Below are positions 41,104 to 48,815 of a stretch of DNA of 64,000 nucleotides, in pieces; positions within the stretch are counted from its first letter, which is position 1, and every line of letters begins with the position of its first letter. Source of the stretch: Kitasatospora azatica KCTC 9699 (GTDB lineage Bacteria > Actinomycetota > Actinomycetes > Streptomycetales > Streptomycetaceae). A program made the translations under genes and the position numbers. Below the pieces are notes generated by a model that had not been told where the DNA came from, did not search any database, and was given only the letters and a program-made list of their open reading frames with translations. The stretch spans positions 620,001 to 684,000 of the forward strand of contig NZ_JQMO01000003.1 in assembly GCF_000744785.1 (NCBI RefSeq), written 5' to 3'.

Positions 41104-42932
41104 CCGGCACCGACGGGACCGACGCGGTCGACCAGCTGGTGGTCCGCTGGCAGGGCGGTCGGCGCGGCGAGGGCAAGGGGCTGACCGTGGCCGCCTCCTC
41201 CGCCCCGGCCGAGTGGTCGGACTGGCTGCTGCAGGAGCTGGCACCGCTGCTGCGGGTGGAGGGCGGCGAACCACGGCCCAGCCTGGTGCGCACCATCACC
41301 AGCCAGGGCGAGGTCGCGCTGGTGCAGCGCTGGCCCACCGTGGACCACAACGGGCGACCCAACACGGCCAGCCACGTCCTGGTCGGCTCGCTCAGGTCGC
41401 TGCCGGTGCAGCGCTGCCTGCTGCTGCGCGACTGGTCGTGGTCCACCAAGGCGTTCGCCGAGGAGCAGAGCGGCCCGCTGCACCGGGTGGACCGGGGTGA
41501 GCTGGGTGAAGTGGCCGGCAGCGGCAGCCCGACCTTCGCCGCCACCGCGGCCGCCGTCCCCGCCGTGGCGCAGGCGCTGGCCGCCGCCACGGCGGAACTG
41601 CTCCGAGCACCGCAGCAGCGGCTCTCGCTGCTGAGCGGCGCGCTGCCGGCCGGGCCGGAGGCGCACCCCGCCGCGCTGCTGCTCTTCGGCCTGCACGGGA
41701 TCTTCGGCGCCCGCTGGCTGCGCCGGCACTGGACCTTCGCCACCTACGACACGGTGGACACCCACCCGCTGCTGCTCACCGCGGTGGCCGAGTGGTTGCG
41801 GCCGTCCAGCCCGGACGAGCAGCTCTCCCGGGTGGACCCGGCCCGTCCGGTGCGCGACCGCGCCCAGGAACTGGCCGACCAGCTGGTGCAGCGCTACCTG
41901 GCCGACCCGCACCACTCGGCCGGACTGCCGGAGCTGCTCGGCGACTTCCGGGACGGGGCCGGGCTCCCGCGGTTCGAGCGGTTGGAGCAGCTCTCCCGAC
42001 TCCTGGACGCGCCGCGCCGCCGCCCGCAGGAACCGGAGCCCGACTCGGTGTACCAGGGCTACCCGCCGCCGCAGTGGCCGCCGAGCTGGGCCGTGCCCAC
42101 CCGATCCGAAGAGCTGACCGACCGTCAGCTCCTGAACCAGTTACGGGATTCCGGGGACAACTGGGAGGCCGCCCGGCTGCCGCTGCGGCGGTTCCACACC
42201 CGCGCCGAGCTCAGCCCCGAGCTGCGCAGCGAGGTCTGCGCGCAGGTGTTGGCGCAGAAGCTCTACCTGTACTCCTCGGCGCCCGACCATGCAGTCCCGG
42301 ACCACGCGCTCCCGGACCATGCAGCGCCGGACCAGTCGGTGCCGGACCAGTCGGTGCCGGACCAGGAGCTGGACGAACGGCTGGTGGAGCGCGCTGCCCA
42401 GCTCTTCCAGTGGGCGGTGGCCCCCGAGGTCCGCAATCCGGTGCACCGGGAGGCGCTCGGCGGGCTGCTGCGGCTGCTGGCGCTGAGCAGCACTCCGCTG
42501 GACCGCAAGCTGCTGCGCCTGGCGGTGCTGGCCACGCCGGACGGCGTCCCCGCACCCGATCTGCCGCCGGACCTCTGGCAGCAGCTCTTCCAGGACCTGG
42601 CCCGGCCGGCCACCCCGGCCCGGCCCGAGCCCCACCGACCGGAGCCGCACCGACCCGATCCCAACTGGCCCGAGCCCCAGCGGCCTGCAGTCCCCGCCCC
42701 CGAGGCCACGCCCTCACCCGCACCCGCCCTCGAACCGACCGTCAGCTACCCGGCCCCGCCCACCCACACCCCGCGATCGCCGGCCGGCCAGGAGCAGCGC
42801 CCGCCCGCCCAACCCCCGCCGCAGCCGCAGCCCCACCCACAGCTGCCACCCAGGAACCACACCCCGGCCGTCGTGATAGTCACCGGGCTCACCCTCTTCG
42901 TCCTCCTGGTTCTGCTCCTCCTGGCCCTCTGA
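41100..42932 (+). CDS. GAP1-like GTPase partner with C-terminal membrane anchor
   Basis: 610 residues, GTG start overlapping the GTPase stop. The N-terminal 150 residues (QLVVRWQGGRRGEGKGLTVA, LVQRWPTVDHNGRPNTASHV) resemble the N-terminal domain of GTPase-associated protein 1, which pairs with DO-GTPases. A helical middle follows, interrupted by six VPDHA/VPDQS-type repeats (about 396-425), a Pro-rich linker, and a single TM helix at the very end (VVIVTGLTLFVLLVLLLLAL), so it is tail-anchored with the bulk in the cytosol. Last gene of the run. The GAP1 assignment rests on pattern and context. Confidence 0.6.
   Translation: MTGTDGTDAVDQLVVRWQGGRRGEGKGLTVAASSAPAEWSDWLLQELAPLLRVEGGEPRPSLVRTITSQGEVALVQRWPTVDHNGRPNTASHVLVGSLRSLPVQRCLLLRDWSWSTKAFAEEQSGPLHRVDRGELGEVAGSGSPTFAATAAAVPAVAQALAAATAELLRAPQQRLSLLSGALPAGPEAHPAALLLFGLHGIFGARWLRRHWTFATYDTVDTHPLLLTAVAEWLRPSSPDEQLSRVDPARPVRDRAQELADQLVQRYLADPHHSAGLPELLGDFRDGAGLPRFERLEQLSRLLDAPRRRPQEPEPDSVYQGYPPPQWPPSWAVPTRSEELTDRQLLNQLRDSGDNWEAARLPLRRFHTRAELSPELRSEVCAQVLAQKLYLYSSAPDHAVPDHALPDHAAPDQSVPDQSVPDQELDERLVERAAQLFQWAVAPEVRNPVHREALGGLLRLLALSSTPLDRKLLRLAVLATPDGVPAPDLPPDLWQQLFQDLARPATPARPEPHRPEPHRPDPNWPEPQRPAVPAPEATPSPAPALEPTVSYPAPPTHTPRSPAGQEQRPPAQPPPQPQPHPQLPPRNHTPAVVIVTGLTLFVLLVLLLLAL
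42285..42374 (+). repeat. 15-bp coding tandem repeat in the GAP1-like gene
   Basis: Six units of a GACCA-based 15-bp repeat encode PDHAV/PDHAL/PDQSV pentapeptides. The unit length keeps the frame. It resembles the other in-frame minisatellites of this operon. Confidence 0.85.
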
Positions 42933-43057
42933 CCCGCTGCCCCTGCGGCCCCCGCGCTCCGCCGGCGGTACTCCGAGCGGCCCAGCACCCGGTTGCGGCA
43001 CCCGCCCGCCCCGCCGAGCCTGGCGGGGACGTGCCACCACCAGTGCAGGGAGCAGCC

Positions 43058-43813
43058 ATGCCCAAGATCGCCAGCTACCGGGAGGGCGTCCCCTGCTGGG
43101 TCGACCTGAGCACCGGCGACGTGGAGCGCGCGATGGCGTTCTACCACGCCTTGTTCGGCTGGGAGTTCACCGACACCGGCGAGGAGGGCGGCCACTACCG
43201 GCTGGCCACGCTGCGCGGCACCCGGGTGGCCGGGATCACCCCGCAGCCGCCGGGCTCCCCGGTCCAGTGGGGCACCTACCTGGCCTCGGACGATGTGGAC
43301 GCCACCGCCGCGCGGATCCGGGACGCGGGCGGGCAGCTGCTGGTGGAGCCGCTGGACGTGCTGAGCTACGGCCGGATGGCGGTGGCCAAGGATCCGGCGG
43401 GGGCCGTCTTCGGGCTCTGGCAGGGTCTGGAGCACGGCGGTTCGGGGGTAGCCAACGAGCCCGGTTCGTTCACCTGGAACGAGAACCTCTCCAACGACCC
43501 GCGTACCGCCCGCAACTTCTACCACCAGGTCTTCGGCTACCAGTACGACGAGATCCCGGGCATGAACTACACCGTCATCAAGGTCCACGGCAGCCCGGCC
43601 GGCGGGATCGGCGAGTTGCCGTCGATGGTCCCGCAGGGCTCGGACTCGTTCTGGAGCGCCTACTTCGCGGTCACCGACACCGACATGGCCGCCGCCCGGG
43701 TGGTCGAGCTGGGCGGCGAGGTGCTGGTGCCGCCCACCGACTCCCCCTACGGGCGGATGGCGGTCGTCCGGGACGACGCCGGTGCGTTCTTCTGCATCAT
43801 CTCCACGACCTGA
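43058..43813 (+). CDS. Two-domain VOC (glyoxalase-like) protein
   Basis: 251 residues from the ATG at 43058 after CAGGGAGCAGCC. Two VOC modules: CWVDLSTGDVERAMAFYHAL...FGWEF at 11-120, and FTWNENLSNDPRTARNFYHQ...VFGYQY at 135-250. Each ends in the typical DPAGAVFGLWQ / DDAGAFFCII strand. This is the common Streptomyces 27-kDa antigen-like or hydroxylase-annotated family; no substrate is established. It follows the conflict operon by 125 bp and is probably a separate unit. Confidence 0.85.
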   Translation: MPKIASYREGVPCWVDLSTGDVERAMAFYHALFGWEFTDTGEEGGHYRLATLRGTRVAGITPQPPGSPVQWGTYLASDDVDATAARIRDAGGQLLVEPLDVLSYGRMAVAKDPAGAVFGLWQGLEHGGSGVANEPGSFTWNENLSNDPRTARNFYHQVFGYQYDEIPGMNYTVIKVHGSPAGGIGELPSMVPQGSDSFWSAYFAVTDTDMAAARVVELGGEVLVPPTDSPYGRMAVVRDDAGAFFCIISTT

Positions 43814-43933
43814 CCTGACCGACGCCGTGCCCCGTCCGGGCGCGACGACGGATCCGCCGCAGCCGTCGCCTTCACCGCGACCGAGCGGAAGCCGGGTTTC
43901 CGAGGGCTGGCCGGGCGCGGTAAACTCGCCCAG

Positions 43934-43949
43934 ATTGGTCTAGACCTCT
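43934..43949 (+). promoter_or_regulatory. DasR-responsive element (dre) upstream of nagB
   Basis: ATTGGTCTAGACCTCT matches the known DasR box (ACTGGTCTAGACCACT) at 14 of 16 positions, with an intact TGGTCTAGACC core. It lies 30 bp before the nagB start codon. DasR is the GntR-family GlcNAc-metabolism repressor of streptomycetes; glucosamine-6-phosphate releases it. Confidence 0.85.
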
Positions 43950-43978
43950 ATATACATGCTCTCGGACGGTGGGTCAAG

Positions 43979-44761
43979 ATGGAGATTGTGATCGTTCCCG
44001 ACGCCGCTGCGGGCGGTGAGCTGATCGCCACGGCGATAGCGGACCTGCTCACCCGCAAGCCCGACGCGCTGCTCGGCGTGGCCACCGGGTCGACGCCGCT
44101 GCCGATCTACCGGGCACTGGCCGCCCGGGTGCAGGCGGGGACGCTGGATGTCTCGCGGGCGCGGGTCTGCCAGCTGGACGAGTACGTGGGCCTGCCCAAG
44201 GGGCACCCGGAGTCGTACCGTTCGGTGGTGCTGCGCGAGGTGCTGGAGCCGCTCGGCATCGGCGAGGCCGCCTTCATCGGCCCCGACGGCTCGGCCGCCG
44301 ACATCGCTGCCGCCGCCCAGGCCTACGACCAGGAGCTGGCCGCCGCCGGCGGGGTCGACCTGCAGCTGCTGGGCATCGGCACCGACGGCCACATCGGCTT
44401 CAACGAGCCCTGCTCCTCGCTCGCCTCGCGGACCCGGATCAAGACCCTCACCGAGCAGACCCGGGTGGACAACGCCCGCTTCTTCGACAGCCTGGACGAG
44501 GTCCCGCACCACGTCATCACCCAGGGCATCGGCACCATCCTGGAGGCCCGTCACCTGGTACTGCTGGCCACCGGCGAGGCCAAGGCGGAGGCCGTCGCGC
44601 AGGCCGTCGAGGGCCCGCTGTCGGCGCTGGTCCCGGCCTCGGCGCTGCAGCTGCACCCGCACGCCACCGTGGTGGTGGACGAGGCTGCCGCCGCCCACCT
44701 CAAGCTGGCGGACTACTTCCGCGCCACCTACGCGGCCAAGCCGGACTGGCAGTCGATCTGA
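43979..44761 (+). CDS. nagB: Glucosamine-6-phosphate deaminase
   Basis: 260 residues, the usual NagB length. Recognisable elements: sugar-phosphate loop ATGSTPLPIY, the VCQLDEYVGLPKGHPESYRS region carrying the proton-relay Asp-Glu pair, and LLGIGTDGHIGFNEP with the catalytic Asp and His. It converts glucosamine 6-phosphate to fructose 6-phosphate and ammonia in the cytosol, the entry of chitin-derived GlcNAc into glycolysis. The dre box just upstream places it in the DasR regulon. It stands alone, as in Streptomyces, where nagK and nagA are elsewhere. Confidence 0.95.
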   Translation: MEIVIVPDAAAGGELIATAIADLLTRKPDALLGVATGSTPLPIYRALAARVQAGTLDVSRARVCQLDEYVGLPKGHPESYRSVVLREVLEPLGIGEAAFIGPDGSAADIAAAAQAYDQELAAAGGVDLQLLGIGTDGHIGFNEPCSSLASRTRIKTLTEQTRVDNARFFDSLDEVPHHVITQGIGTILEARHLVLLATGEAKAEAVAQAVEGPLSALVPASALQLHPHATVVVDEAAAAHLKLADYFRATYAAKPDWQSI

Positions 44762-44855
44762 CGCACCGCCGCGGCCCGGGCGGCCAACCGCCCGGGCCGG
44801 GACGCTCCGGTCCTCAGGCCGTCCGGGTCAGGCCATCGGGGTCAGAGCATCCCGG

Positions 44856-45599
44856 TCAGGCCATCCAGAAGAAGACCGCCGTCATCCGCTTCTGATCCAA
44901 CGTGCCGCCCCAGTAGCCGGTGGCGCTGTGGATCATGTTGGCGCTGTAGAGCAGCAGCCGGTTGTAGCGGTGCGCGACCCGGACGTCCTCGGTGAAGGCG
45001 TCGGGCGCGACGAAGCGCGTGCCCAGCGCGTCCACCAGGTTGTTGTGCGGGGCGGTCACCATGTTGCCGCCCAGCACCCCGCCCGGCAGGCTCTGCCGGA
45101 AGAAGCTGGTGCCGTAGTCCTTGGGCACCTCCGGGTTGAGGTAGAGCACCGCGGCGTAGCGGCAGAGCGCGCGCGAGTCGGCGTGCGGGCGCACCTCGCA
45201 CTCACCGGCGCCGACCACCTGCACGCAGTTGTGGTTGAGGGTGGCGCCGTTCGGCGCGCTGGCCTGCCACAGCTTGCTCGCGCCGGTCGCCTTCTTCACC
45301 AGGCGTTCCACTCTGGCCAGTTCGGCATCGTCCAGGCCCGGCATGGCGCGCAGTCCGGGCCAGCTCTCCTGCTTGTACGGGTAGCCCTCGACCCAGTCCT
45401 CCTTGGCCAGGCAGCGGGCCCGCAGCGCGTCGACCTCGGGCAGGACGTCGTCGAAGACCCAGTAGTCCCGACCGAGCGTGGGCTTGCGGTAGGGCAGGAC
45501 GGGCAACAGGGGCGCGGCCGGGGTCCGGCCGGCGCGTGGGGGCACCGGAGGCAGCGGGGGCATGCGGGCGACCATACCGCCCGGCTCCGGTCTTGCCAT
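44856..45599 (-). CDS. DUF6445 family, probable 2-oxoglutarate/Fe(II)-type oxygenase
   Basis: 247 residues. A jelly-roll oxygenase pattern is visible: VRPHADSRALCRYAAVLYLN supplies His-x-Asp, LLLYSANMIHSATGYWG supplies the distal His, and QKRMTAVFFWMA supplies the Arg and final strand. This fits the DUF6445 family, which lies near prolyl-hydroxylase-like enzymes. The N-terminal 30 residues are Pro-rich and may be over-extended: an ATG 8 codons in is an alternative. Divergent from the ArsR gene. Substrate unknown. Confidence 0.7.
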   Translation of the reverse strand: MARPEPGGMVARMPPLPPVPPRAGRTPAAPLLPVLPYRKPTLGRDYWVFDDVLPEVDALRARCLAKEDWVEGYPYKQESWPGLRAMPGLDDAELARVERLVKKATGASKLWQASAPNGATLNHNCVQVVGAGECEVRPHADSRALCRYAAVLYLNPEVPKDYGTSFFRQSLPGGVLGGNMVTAPHNNLVDALGTRFVAPDAFTEDVRVAHRYNRLLLYSANMIHSATGYWGGTLDQKRMTAVFFWMA

Positions 45600-45605
45600 G
45601 TCGTG

Positions 45606-45628
45606 AATCGGTCAAACTTTGACCGGTT
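45606..45628. promoter_or_regulatory. Palindrome in the DUF6445/ArsR intergenic region
   Basis: A perfect inverted repeat CGGTCAAA-C-TTTGACCG (45609-45625), extending with one mismatch to 23 bp. It begins 7 bp upstream of the DUF6445 start, so it would control that gene. Confidence 0.6.
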
Positions 45629-45645
45629 CCGGCGAGGGCGCGACT

Positions 45646-45659
45646 TGAAGAATTCTTCA
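45646..45659. promoter_or_regulatory. ArsR-type operator palindrome
   Basis: A perfect 14-bp palindrome TGAAGAATTCTTCA about 67 bp before the ArsR start codon. It is AT-rich in otherwise GC-rich DNA, as expected for an ArsR/SmtB operator. Confidence 0.65.
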
Positions 45660-45725
45660 TCTCCAGTGGATGATGCTCGCCGTAGCCGGAGCAGACCGCC
45701 GTGGCTGGAGCAGAGAGGAGTGGGC

Positions 45726-46073
45726 ATGCCGGTTCCGCTGTACCAGGCCAAGGCGGAGTTCTTCCGTACCCTCGGCCACCCCGCCCGGATCCGGGTGCTG
45801 GAGCTGCTGCAGGACGGGCCGCGCCCGGTCCGCGAGCTGCTCGCCTCCCTGGAGATCGAGGCCTCCAGCCTCTCCCAACAACTGGGCGTGCTGCGCCGGG
45901 CCCAGCTGGTCACCGCCACCCGCGAGGGCAACACCGTGGTCTACGCACTGAGCACCCCGGACGTGGCCGAGTTGCTGCGCGCGGCCCGCCGGATCCTGAC
46001 CGAGATGATCACCGACCAGGGCGAGCTGCTGGCCCAGCTGCGCCAGCCCGCGACCCCGAGGACGGCACCGTGA
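45726..46073 (+). CDS. ArsR family regulator
   Basis: 115 residues from the ATG at 45726 with a GAGGAG box. Winged helix of the ArsR/SmtB type: FFRTLGHPARIRVLELLQDG, then VRELLASLEIEASSLSQQLG and the wing ATREGNTVVYALS. No cysteines or a His cluster that would bind arsenic or zinc, so the signal is probably not a metal. Its stop overlaps the start of a small membrane protein gene (GTGA). Confidence 0.85.
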   Translation: MPVPLYQAKAEFFRTLGHPARIRVLELLQDGPRPVRELLASLEIEASSLSQQLGVLRRAQLVTATREGNTVVYALSTPDVAELLRAARRILTEMITDQGELLAQLRQPATPRTAP

Positions 46074-46231
46074 CCACCCCTGACGCCACCGAGCCGCAGG
46101 CCGAGGCCGTCCGCGACGAGCGGAGCAAGCGAAAGGCGGCGCTGATTCGCGCCGCCATCTACATCGCCGGTACCCACTTCTTCGCGTTCTTCGTGATGCT
46201 CCTGTTCTTCCTGGGCAGCCACCGCCACTGA
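46070..46231 (+). CDS. Small single-pass membrane protein (DUF6126-like)
   Basis: 53 residues from a GTG that overlaps the ArsR stop. A charged N-terminal third (RDERSKRKAALIR) is followed by one TM helix, AIYIAGTHFFAFFVMLLFFL, and the end GSHRH. Size, layout and coupling to a helix-turn-helix gene match the DUF6126 small proteins of streptomycetes, whose role is unknown. Too short for most gene callers. Confidence 0.75.
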   Translation: MTTPDATEPQAEAVRDERSKRKAALIRAAIYIAGTHFFAFFVMLLFFLGSHRH

Positions 46232-46323
46232 GCGTCAGCACGCGCCGCGGTACGCGACCCGGCGCGGCCGGCTCAGTACGCGACCGGGCGCGGCTCGGTG
46301 CGCGTGCCTCGTCCGCCGCAGGC

Positions 46324-46614
46324 TCAGTGCGCGACCCGCCGGTGCCGGCCACCGCCCGAGGTCGCGGAGTGCTCGGCGATCAACCGCGCGGCGAGCACCA
46401 GCATCGCCACCACCGTGATCCCCCAGAACACCGCGAACAGCACCACCATCCAGAGGGTCTCCACCTGGGCGCCGACCAACCCGAGCCCCATCGAGGCCGC
46501 CACCAGCCAGAACACCGTCATCGGGCTGACGTGGTAGAGCGAGTCCAGGATGTCGCGGAAAGGGTGGATCTCGGCGGGTTCGTTCGCGGCTTCGGAACCG
46601 GGCTGCTGCGCCAT
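46324..46614 (-). CDS. Small two-helix membrane protein
   Basis: 96 residues from the ATG at 46614, with an AAGGAGG box. A soluble N-terminal 30 residues (IHPFRDILDSLYHVSPM) precedes two TM helices (TVFWLVAASMGLGLVGAQV and LWMVVLFAVFWGITVVAML) and a His/Arg tail. Not recognised as a named family. Divergent from the flavoprotein gene. Confidence 0.7.
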   Translation of the reverse strand: MAQQPGSEAANEPAEIHPFRDILDSLYHVSPMTVFWLVAASMGLGLVGAQVETLWMVVLFAVFWGITVVAMLVLAARLIAEHSATSGGGRHRRVAH

Positions 46615-46762
46615 CGCCGGCCTCCTTCGCTCGGTGCACGGACGCTTTCCATGGTGCTCCCGTGCGCGTGTCGGCGCGCGCCCGCCGGGGCGGACCGCTG
46701 TGATGGAGCCCGAAGCAGCCCGAAGCAGCCCGTAGCGGGGCGAACGGCATCCTGGAGCGCGA

Positions 46763-47989
46763 ATGGTAGCGAGCACGGCACTGGTCATCGTCGGAGCGAG
46801 CCTGGCCGGGGCCCAGGCGGCCCAGACCCTGCGGGAGGAGGGCTACCAGGGTCAGCTGGTACTGATCGGCGAGGAGACCGAACTCCCCTACGAGCGGCCG
46901 CCGCTGTCCAAGGGTTACCTGATGGGCAAGGACTCCCGGCAGAAGATCTACGTGCACCCCGAGGAGTGGTACCGCGAGCAGCGGGTCGAGCTGCGTCTGG
47001 GCACCGCAGTGACCGCGATCGACCCCGCCGCGCACCAGCTCACGCTGGCCGACGGCAGCCGGGTGGACTACGCGAGGCTGCTGCTCACCACCGGTGCCAG
47101 GCCGCGCCTCCTCCCGGTGCCGGGCGCCGACCTGGCCGGCGTGCACTACCTGCGCCGGGTGGCGGAGAGCGACCGGCTGCGCGAGCTGCTGCGCACCGCG
47201 AAGCGGATCGCGGTGATCGGCGCGGGCTGGATCGGCCTGGAGGTGACGGCGGCCGCGCGGGCCGCCGGGGTGGCGGTGACGGTGCTCGAGATGGCCGAAC
47301 TGCCGCTGCTGCGGGTGCTCGGCCGCGAGGTGGCCACCGTCTTCGCCGACCTGCACCGCGAGCACGAGGTGGACCTGCGCTTCGGGGTGCGGGTGGAGTC
47401 GATCGAGGGCGAGCACGGCGCGGTCACCGGGGTGCGGCTGGGCGACGGCACGGTGGTGCCCGCCGAGGCCGTGGTGGTCGGCGTCGGCATCGCCCCGGAG
47501 ACCGGGCTGGCCGAGGCCGCCGGCCTGGAGGTGGCCGACGGCATCCTCACCGACCAGAGCCTGCGCACCTCGGACCCGGACATCTTCGCGGCCGGCGACG
47601 TGGCCCGCGCCTACCACCCGCTGCTGCGCCGCCGGATCCGGGTCGAGCACTGGGCCAACGCGCTGCACCAGCCGCGCACGGCCGCCCGGGCGATGCTCGA
47701 CCAGGACGCCAGCTACGACCGGATCCCGTACTTCTTCACCGACCAGTACGACCTCGGGATGGAGTACAGCGGCTACGTCGAACCGGACGGCTACGACCAG
47801 GTGGTCTTCCGCGGGGACGTGCAGCGGCGGGAGTTCCTCGCCTTCTGGACAGCCCAGGGGCGGGTGCTGGCCGGGATGAACGTCAACATCTGGGACGTCA
47901 CCGACCCGATCCGCGAGCTGGTGCGCTCCGGCCGGCAGGTGGACCTGGAGCGGCTCGCGGATCCGGACATTCCGCTGGGCGAGGTGTGA
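46763..47989 (+). CDS. Ferredoxin reductase-like NAD/FAD oxidoreductase
   Basis: 408 residues. FAD motif VIVGASLAGAQAAQTL at 9-24, the ERPPLSK loop, the NAD motif VIGAGWIGLEVTAAAR at about 150, and the second FAD motif DPDIFAAGDVA near 275. This matches the oxygenase-type ferredoxin reductases (BphA4/CamA/PuR) with the C-terminal reductase domain (EHWANALHQPRTAARAM). It passes electrons from NADH to a [2Fe-2S] ferredoxin. A P450 lies 0.8 kb downstream on the other strand, but no ferredoxin gene is near, so pairing is only possible. Confidence 0.9.
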   Translation: MVASTALVIVGASLAGAQAAQTLREEGYQGQLVLIGEETELPYERPPLSKGYLMGKDSRQKIYVHPEEWYREQRVELRLGTAVTAIDPAAHQLTLADGSRVDYARLLLTTGARPRLLPVPGADLAGVHYLRRVAESDRLRELLRTAKRIAVIGAGWIGLEVTAAARAAGVAVTVLEMAELPLLRVLGREVATVFADLHREHEVDLRFGVRVESIEGEHGAVTGVRLGDGTVVPAEAVVVGVGIAPETGLAEAAGLEVADGILTDQSLRTSDPDIFAAGDVARAYHPLLRRRIRVEHWANALHQPRTAARAMLDQDASYDRIPYFFTDQYDLGMEYSGYVEPDGYDQVVFRGDVQRREFLAFWTAQGRVLAGMNVNIWDVTDPIRELVRSGRQVDLERLADPDIPLGEV

Positions 47990-48002
47990 CGGGACTGAGG
48001 GC

Positions 48003-48716
48003 TTAGTTGTCGGCGTCGTCCGGGTCCGCCGCCGGCGACGCACTCGGGCCACCGCTCAGGCCGAGCTTGGCCTCGGCGGTGGTCCAGTCGGTGGCGATCG
48101 CCTGCTGGGCGGCGACCAGGGTGGTCTGGCCCTTGCAGATGGCGGTGTGCAGCCGGGTCTCCACCGAGTCCTTGGGGTTGTTCGGCCCCTTGCCGGGGAC
48201 GTGGCCCGGGGAGGGCGGCTGGACCCAGAGGTTGCGCGGGTCGTTGGGGTCGCCGCCGAGCTGGAGGCTGATCAGGTGGTCGTACTCGGCGTCGCCCATC
48301 GGCCCGGTGTAGCCGTAGGACTTGGCGTTCTCCACCTTCTCCTTGCCGGTGACGTTGACCGGCGGGCGGATGCCGGAGGTGTAGCCGCCCTGCTTGCAGA
48401 TGGTCTGGTTCAGATTGGCCTGGGTGACCGCCGGGCTGGTCGCGCCCGGGGTGCAGGTCAGGTCCGGCAGGGGCTGCTTGTCGGCGGTGTAGCGGAAGTG
48501 GCAGCTACCGGCCGCGGGCTGGGCGGCGGCGGTGTAGCTGGTCTGCGGGCCGGCGCCCACCGGTATCTGGTGCGGCGCGCTGCTGCCGGTCGCGGCCGAC
48601 GGGGCGGCGTCGGCTCCCTTGCTCTGGTGGCCGCTGCTGGGGCCGCAGGCGCTCAGCGCGGTCAGTAGGGCGGGTATCGCGGCGGCGGCCGCGAGGCGGC
48701 GACTGGTGAGCATCAC
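48003..48716 (-). CDS. Lipoprotein with HNH-nuclease-like C-terminal domain
   Basis: 237 residues. A lipoprotein signal is clear: LTSRR, a hydrophobic stretch, then the lipobox LSAC with Cys24. After a Ser/Ala/Gly-rich linker come paired cysteines and the block EYDHLISLQLGGDPNDPRNL, which has the Asp-His...Asn arrangement of an HNH (beta-beta-alpha metal) nuclease, followed by WVQPPSPGH. Such exported proteins are annotated as hypothetical or HNH-like; nuclease activity has not been shown to my knowledge. It could act on extracellular DNA at the cell surface. Confidence 0.7.
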   Translation of the reverse strand: MMLTSRRLAAAAAIPALLTALSACGPSSGHQSKGADAAPSAATGSSAPHQIPVGAGPQTSYTAAAQPAAGSCHFRYTADKQPLPDLTCTPGATSPAVTQANLNQTICKQGGYTSGIRPPVNVTGKEKVENAKSYGYTGPMGDAEYDHLISLQLGGDPNDPRNLWVQPPSPGHVPGKGPNNPKDSVETRLHTAICKGQTTLVAAQQAIATDWTTAEAKLGLSGGPSASPAADPDDADN

Positions 48717-48815
48717 CAGGAGGTCCCTTCACTCGTGCTGACGGCCCGGCAACTGCCGGGCCGTCCGTGCGGGATTCTCCCAGGCGGGGCTGGATTCGCG
48801 GAACAGCGGGCCCGG

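Noticed and set aside
41792..43813. 673-codon plus-strand frame ending in the VOC protein
   Set aside because: Its first two thirds are the wrong frame of the GAP1-like gene; the VOC protein starts at 43058 with its own ribosome site.
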